Positions 62,401 to 64,000 of a DNA stretch of 64,000 nucleotides are shown here, piece by piece (within the stretch, counting starts at the first letter, position 1; every line of letters begins with the position of its first letter). Both the position numbers and the translations under genes were made by a program. Under the pieces are notes generated by a model. It saw nothing but the letters and a program-made list of their open reading frames with translations. It was not told the DNA's origin and did not search any database. The DNA is from Kiritimatiellia bacterium (GTDB lineage: Bacteria > Verrucomicrobiota > Kiritimatiellia > CAIVKH01): positions 1 through 64,000 of the forward strand of contig JAMLJG010000013.1 in assembly GCA_023953695.1 (NCBI GenBank), read 5' to 3'.

Positions 62401-63037
62401 CATCTCCCTGATTCCGAATCGAAACAATTCGGCGAACACGCAGGGCAAGTGGCGTCGCGTGATCGTTCCGCTCAATGTGGTCGGCAATGACAGCAATCTA
62501 TATGCCCGCTTCACCCTTCAGTCCGATACGAACACGTCGGTGGCGGGTGGTTGGTACATTGATGATATTGCCGTGATTCAGGGGGCGGAAATCAGTGGGC
62601 TGCTTGCGGCGGGAACCAACACGGAAGTCTGCCTGATCGGAGAAAACTTCAACGACAATGTGCTGGATTGCACCTTGAGCGAGACGAATGGTCTATTCCA
62701 GTTCGGTTTGCTTCCGCTCGGCAACTATCAGGTTGTCTCGGCCGGCGCGACGAATGGGCCGTATATTCTGGCGAATTCGACCCTCGATATAGATCTATCG
62801 GTTATCGCTCCAGAGTTCACTGATATTTCGCCTGGACCCGGTTATACCGCCGCCATCATCACGTGGAGCGCGACGAATGGCGCTGCGTATCAGTTGGATT
62901 ACACGACGAACCTGATCACGGGGCCGTGGACGTTCCTGTATTCCGTCACTAGTGGCGTGAATACAACGTTGTCGTACACGGACCTATTCTCGTCGGTTGA
63001 CCGCATCTATCGGGTCTCAATCACAAATGCGCCGTAA
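50489..63037 (+). CDS. 4182-residue secreted multidomain protein with a subtilisin domain
   Basis: GTG 50489 with GAGAGG upstream. Order, approximate: N-terminal hydrophobic segment (7-23); STN-like short domain (40-112); two I9-like prodomain-type modules (195-257 and 290-348); peptidase S8 with complete triad Asp377 (TDSGID), His426 (HGTHVAG), Ser659 (SGTSMATP) and oxyanion Asn538; repeated beta modules (700-1330); a fibronectin III-like domain near 1290-1390; TSP3-type Ca repeats (DTDGDGMRDG type) near 1400-1640, 2240-2650 and 2780-2815; a jelly-roll from 1649; a carboxypeptidase-regulatory-like domain near 1847-1920; a C-type-lectin-like stretch near 2830-2955; at least five kelch-type repeats between 2990 and 3710 with DNRLRE-like parts among them; a final beta domain. 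No C-terminal sorting signal is seen. Probably surface or secreted and Ca-stabilised. Confidence 0.9.
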   Translation: MNRFIKFGIGAALAVMVAWVGISRGGDQASGSGDFILTKSGEHYSLEAQGAALSDVLAKLNELSGLSLAVDPNLGMTVTASLKDVELEQVLAAVSRSRALVYEEQADKTYKLVEARLTSQQKEIEQPVAVAKPEPGSDLLSPGVLTNTKKPVGELRARGGKAILLQNAVIDTEAARNGDKLAVPTAFAAPADAEHQIVQFDHAVSDSELNQLKGLGIEITHYVPNSAYAVRVTPEQLAALQKLPGVTHIEPYHPYFKMSRDILSALTGADDEQAVTRVNAGAFNALSFRGDRVSDALSAAGAEVTSSQTVDGRERVTFRVDAKKLPEVLALSNVQWVEPDVRPTAMNDLARQRVRAGSLRQLHPTLTGQGVTIGLTDSGIDFQHMTFSDDPMGPPTSTNLNTRIAAYYTRAGGPTADGIPGDNNGHGTHVAGTILGNGALSTNVIKAPGSGTAPYGTNQFAGVAPAAKVVVIEDFNSYSDTEQAELTVSAGARISNNSWGNSVYEYGTLSAIWDALVLDANTNASGKQPLVAFFAAGNSGGGDNDGTGGNPGTIGQPGNAKNVITIGALEQRRKAQNLPNASPETDSDWQIAYYSSRGPVTGSDPRAKPDLVAPGSYVLSAQSRDTMPDELIDPFSPNRDYRYDNLNSGTNYAFFSGTSMATPVAAGAGALFFQYYTNAFGVEPSPALMKAALVAGARTVNSLVYSLPRANSVSTTVDQGFGVIDVKRSVDGPSYRPTDFIQYFDESATSPIGTDDIYTHQVTLGAGEGGLKIVLVWSDPAGTPGNAAQLVNDLDLVVLPPGGGGYLGNQLDYDGVNAKKFESPDPSTYGDGYNNVESVVISDAPLGSYTIQVRGYQVASADKQPFALVVMKGIGIEGKTEGDSVAMALDTNSRPVIAYSASDAAGQKQIFVKRWVGGFGDFSELGNWWRMEDQWAGYRHSAVKTGISRTLEDSEEPSIAVDGENVFVAWRERPRDFGGTNVSRIFVRQWDGADWIQLNGSAQDFGVPNSASYNTFSPQIAVMGSGQPVVAWLQYSDASTNLVHPRVAVWDGMNWVGLANSHSNGLAMSATNSANVASSLSLTINKQGNPVVAWKEARINNSISVRQWNGAVWQSLNYSNSLFFIHEPRITAARQSDDLYLAWRQQVSSPLPYAAEQIFAAKRTGGSWTQMAGSSTHPGISALTNGMNALYPYEPSITVGEVEGMTNVFVSWRAGNSNGNFVLVRQWRSGQPSWSSSYGAGTQPGIDIWPEQAGAPISAADRYGLPFVSFPLVDGANSAIATYTVISDRSPPTFAGLQSAVGGTNANVALTWLPAVDDLSTTIYYRIYRSTAGVACGMPIVCDETNVFGNLIATVTNITSFTVTGLTPNQIYCFGVRAMDTNGLVDANTVMRSAGPVSGTGDNDGDCLPNAIEIAAGTEPCVQDTDGDGMRDGWEWAFSTNNLSKTNPVSIWNTNTFVYLSPIDNGVDNIRTSALNDGDPINLPEADPDGDGASNYEEFLWWLNNGASCAITNVSIPAGPNPTAWDTDLDGMPDGWEMINGLNPINPIDASGDLDGDGLTNLDEYRYGTDPNNPDSDGDGLTDGAEVNTHLTNPARADSDGDGLDDGYEIAIGTNPTRADTDANFLSDGDAVQLDLNPLSGTPAFNNLMFESFEATSGTRSAWTHYALSGSPLFDLWHLSTAEPAPSTGGIAIAYFGARTTSTAYRAAFDPTGTNVDARYNLGMPLAMALQSPTFTNQATTVSNLFVAWAEYYETEPSFDQTVVQVRSLPDTNWVNVSQVMSGLSGVTNINMTNQSARWVYRIADASAFAGRSNVQVRFLFSIKNAINNDYRGWWVDDVRVYEGTSIKGWVRDVNGRAVQGATVRALGKGGVTNRVDGHRYVLPGKVFGEVKTAADGSFTIPGLPAGNFYVKAAAEGYIAEFYDGLLFTNQYAFGNGHRPGVVNRESVSASGIVSLLSLGSQTNVHFELGLGKGVPRLGVVLPNAGSLAYPIFVDGRPLTYWNGSVGAPALLPYQSSPTLGLQPNFPDWLTNAVAPTYLTTLTPGSYTLVAGTNLPLYPRVSVDLREGESTKIILATNQAMSRIAVSTASNRAYLISIDGRVLTNQSPTVVNVLAGPHEVSLVSTSTLARISSKSVIAPIGSRVQVQFTNSELVGPNGVLRIEAEDQFGRSLSNVSVLVNGSAISTNELVGKTFNAPALDITSLRPGDHVIAVEKPGYRASDRRVVSVFSGVTNSTKFVLYEADADFDRVGDALEIEGYTNIFTYHRNDDPDGDGLSNLQEFELFRNFGIRLNILDADTDKDGVTDGQEVGYDGNTNRFAFSTLYTNALQGAPQVQSRFVGEYLAGVDNFGSGAGRVVSIEGDRFVGDIYHPLLAVPTKEPALTVFTNIATFPSNTAVSVAHVVNAAIFADLMPHIRDTDGDEMWDGFEYVYRLPAGPMDPLDNSDAQRDSDFDGLSNLNEFLGVDHLANTNDWTDPGRADSDNDFMPDGWEYQYGLNPLNPSDAYTDLDGDGLINLAEFLAGTSPVLRDTDSDYLGDYEEVMIYGTDPNNPDTDGDGLLDGREVWDKDMDGIRDGGFFPMWDGGDLDGDGLVDGPTDWDTDGDGMPDGFEVLDSDGNIRPPNATLNPYDPTDGDEDADGDGLSNLEEYLVRDALFGNHPSGYPRFDSAWNRGVPLGWLFPERPFAYQQPVWDYSTDPFSADSDGDGMPDGFEVQGGLHPMDPLPSENGSDLLRYPLLGNYGDPDEDGLWNELEYKIRFQLDGSFSTNSILGKATHPWITDTDGDGVADGFEHRALFGNPTEQDTDGDRLMDGVAVPGKWGEINSQRKTDYAIYSCPTCTWETASAIASSTPHPSDPSVFGHLAVVSDYDELERVQALLTGAETNVALGMLDAIGIGFYQTVSGEPFVYQYFADDEPQVISGDVNVVYMRPDGYWGVTDTNALMDHFIVEWNIDLATNHYDQAMNDLWELVWPLADSPSRPYWQQVIPKPSSPLPPARWGAAATYSPVFERKARAFDGGNVGRYDPIAIPVLDGRKLIVLGGVDGVDRYTDIWEFNIRSNEWRRSAESFLTPANASYRIQDMYAGLSDFSAVLLHGYRNTLSSSLRGLYDNTDGITRSGEDFGEPKDRPWNYGFKESSYDMTYILGGWNSRNKYMLPEPMLTVWYKSTDDRDVINELNDANDHQVAFSFEYAATTPSGTTYGTGGYRSFSTTDKQIPIGEVVRTYTADDLVVVLTSTVAGIRFEKFPFLNAGDEIVYAGLRLDVNSKPAATTVFTVVGEFNLVDRSSKPYEGGNSGAPTVPDTQDAGADHPSTRWGTAVNSTPLDVVFTNYVDTDGYGVVTPNASSSILELDVTPIVQELIADPNWRGQAIGFLIGETNGVADSATVRADSNDNRIRVEWIPAYKQPPRWGVGSRVQAENTAGIPSQRKSFAMVYAHNQNQLLLFGGMDGRQVFGDTFQAQLRGGADDGGDDTEPEALEPGDPSKGSLISFVPWQKVPTEISPSPRWGHSMVYDETHGDVLLFGGFDANNQPLNDLWVYTFSFVTTNYIADTNGVTNAVEEAHSGGWQEITVLLDGQKPSPRGGAMFAYFGGDVYHSGQTLDLYSSTRRDRFVLFGGTDGKDYFNDTWVFYRDYQSYILNQVTSDRWTLVDPGGEQSRGPSPRAFGSMVYAQNGLKRPDPHGEGSYRFNGITRNAAQATVLLFGGRTGTLPAGTDTDRDLVPDGQEHELGGTAAGRDPRVNALVNPDVGGIETVPYNLKRLGAWQGHMSWLQRSHIADLEALSYDERNEAWRTGLFTWQGWPIETTFTNESYVVGDETVIPFETPNPDRLVFITGVDALAPDWTNMWYHRYPVGYGDPRDPRDVWELGIPAPSVSASNSAPPYAYSGRWVYGTKLSGFYPRDAIMELYSPIFDTRAPDPDSPHPDNTNPYFLMFHEWLDLADSNDVVRVDIVRPGSPADVYTRVSGLDRPTISLIPNRNNSANTQGKWRRVIVPLNVVGNDSNLYARFTLQSDTNTSVAGGWYIDDIAVIQGAEISGLLAAGTNTEVCLIGENFNDNVLDCTLSETNGLFQFGLLPLGNYQVVSAGATNGPYILANSTLDIDLSVIAPEFTDISPGPGYTAAIITWSATNGAAYQLDYTTNLITGPWTFLYSVTSGVNTTLSYTDLFSSVDRIYRVSITNAP

Positions 63038-63131
63038 GTTCACTGACTATGGCGTTGACCGAGAACGGGGGCCTGACGTAGCGTAGGGGAAGTTTACGAC
63101 TTTCTATTCGAATGTGGCTAAGGAGATAAGG

Positions 63132-63992
63132 ATGAAGATGAAACAGATTATGCTGGCAGCCACCGTGGCTGGAGTTGGACTTATGCTCGGCGCGGGGTGC
63201 GACTGGTCTTCACAGGGCACCTCCCTGAATACCTCGCAGGGCGCTGGCGTCACGATTAACTTTTCCGGCGTGTATAATGGAAACATTAGTGGGCGCGCGG
63301 TGGATCGGACTTCGGCGGGCACGATTTCTCGCCTGACCATTCGCCAGTCCGGCAACCGTGTGGAGGTTGTTGACAGCCAGGGCTCTCACTACGAGGGATC
63401 TGTCGGAGCCCCCGGGCTTGTTGCATCACCGACGGATGGTGAGTTTCCGGCGGGAGCCGAGTTGATGCAGTCGCAGATTAGCTGGGCGGGGAAAGACGGG
63501 GTCGCGCAGCGCGAAGTGGAGTTCGTCGGAATTATTCACGCCATTAGCGTCGAAGATATTAGCGGGACGAGCAAAAAGAACGTGAGCGAGTCTACCAATG
63601 AGAAGAGCGACAATTACACGTACACCGTCACCACCACCTACACAACGAACGCCACAAGTGCGCAGGTGATCACGAGGACTGAGCGCGCGTATGACGGAGA
63701 CGGAAATCTCGTATTCGAGGAAGTTACCGAGACCACCATTCCTGCATCAGCGGGCGATGTGAAGACGACGACGCGCACTGTTGTGGACAATCGTGGGAAA
63801 AAGACGACCAACACCGTCACGACTGACACGACCTATCGGATTACGGAACAGAATGTGCAGTATCGCCTTGAAGGGACCTGGATCGAAAAGAATAGCCCAA
63901 TCGTCTCTCGCGTTGATGCGATTTCGCGTGGCGCCAGCGGAACAATCACTTCCACATCCTCTTCGAGTTCATCCGACACGACGACTGAATAG
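63132..63992 (+). CDS. Thr/Ser-rich lipoprotein of unknown function
   Basis: 286 residues from ATG 63132, preceded by AAGGAG; 63114 and 63138 are other possible starts. Lipobox LGAGC with Cys23 after MKMKQIMLAATVAGVGLML. The mature protein begins with a Ser/Thr-rich linker, then a beta-rich part with ITRTERAYDGDGNLVFEEVTETTIP, and ends in a Ser/Thr tail. There is a repeated Thr-rich strand pattern (YTYTVTTTYTTNATSAQVI, KTTTRTVVDNRGKKTTNTVTTDTTY). No family recognised. It follows the giant protein gene by 94 bp; a weak TTGACC lies in that gap. It may be a surface or periplasmic partner of that protein, but this is unproven. Confidence 0.8.
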   Translation: MKMKQIMLAATVAGVGLMLGAGCDWSSQGTSLNTSQGAGVTINFSGVYNGNISGRAVDRTSAGTISRLTIRQSGNRVEVVDSQGSHYEGSVGAPGLVASPTDGEFPAGAELMQSQISWAGKDGVAQREVEFVGIIHAISVEDISGTSKKNVSESTNEKSDNYTYTVTTTYTTNATSAQVITRTERAYDGDGNLVFEEVTETTIPASAGDVKTTTRTVVDNRGKKTTNTVTTDTTYRITEQNVQYRLEGTWIEKNSPIVSRVDAISRGASGTITSTSSSSSSDTTTE

Positions 63993-64000
63993 GGTGTGAG

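Overview
The window is about 64 kb of GC-rich, densely coding chromosome from a diderm (Gram-negative) bacterium. Outer-membrane functions are plentiful: lipid A synthesis (lpxI, lpxB), LPS export (lptD), lipoprotein acylation (lnt), a complete Tol-Pal set, and several lipoproteins with clear lipoboxes. The giant secreted protein combining TSP3-type calcium repeats, kelch repeats and jelly-roll modules, the SecA with an enlarged middle region, the K+-type membrane pyrophosphatase pair and the lpxI-Gfo/Idh-lpxB order together suggest the PVC superphylum, perhaps Kiritimatiellota, Verrucomicrobiota or Lentisphaerota. This placement is an inference from gene content; no rRNA gene is present. I saw no tRNA, CRISPR array, transposon or prophage, and no gene-free stretch above 300 bases.

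Layout. 1-4.1 kb: tail of an SxtJ-like membrane protein, a NodU-type carbamoyltransferase, a GDP-fucose synthase-like epimerase and a family 2 glycosyltransferase (surface glycan genes). 4.1-7.1 kb: lpxI, a Gfo/Idh oxidoreductase and lpxB. 7.2-12.1 kb: a GH13 amylase, a lipoprotein, cutA, a secreted SNase-like protein and a LamG-like protein. 12.2-20.4 kb: leuS, two tandem membrane pyrophosphatases (the second with a large extra loop) and an unknown companion gene. 20.4-27.5 kb: an MFS transporter, an L,D-transpeptidase, and the leftward nadB-nadC-nadA-radical SAM operon. 27.6-31.5 kb: tolQ-tolR-tolA-tolB-pal. 31.6-40.1 kb: tatA, tatC, two tandem phosphohexomutase homologues (the first lacking its catalytic residues), secA and lnt. 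40.1-46.8 kb: a small unknown gene, lysS, an EVE-domain gene, lptD, a sugar epimerase and an inositol monophosphatase-family enzyme. 46.8-49.8 kb: two pseudopilin genes and dinG. 50.0-63.0 kb: a small coiled-coil secreted protein and a 4182-residue subtilisin-containing multidomain protein. 63.1-64.0 kb: a Thr-rich lipoprotein.

The common theme is the cell envelope: making lipid A and surface glycan, exporting proteins (SecA, TatAC), acylating lipoproteins (Lnt), inserting LPS (LptD) and maintaining the envelope (Tol-Pal).

The most unusual non-coding signal is a 15-bp palindrome, TTCCAA-N3-TTGGAA. It occurs as a four-copy array between tolA and tolB, as a pair between lpxB and the amylase gene, and as one diverged copy near 10.96 kb. 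Copies within a cluster are 31-32 bp apart start to start, close to three turns of B-DNA. The most unusual protein-level signals are the mutase-like pseudoenzyme overlooking an intact paralogue, the roughly 110-residue periplasmic insertion in the second pyrophosphatase, and the giant protease with an N-terminal secretin/TonB short-domain-like module.
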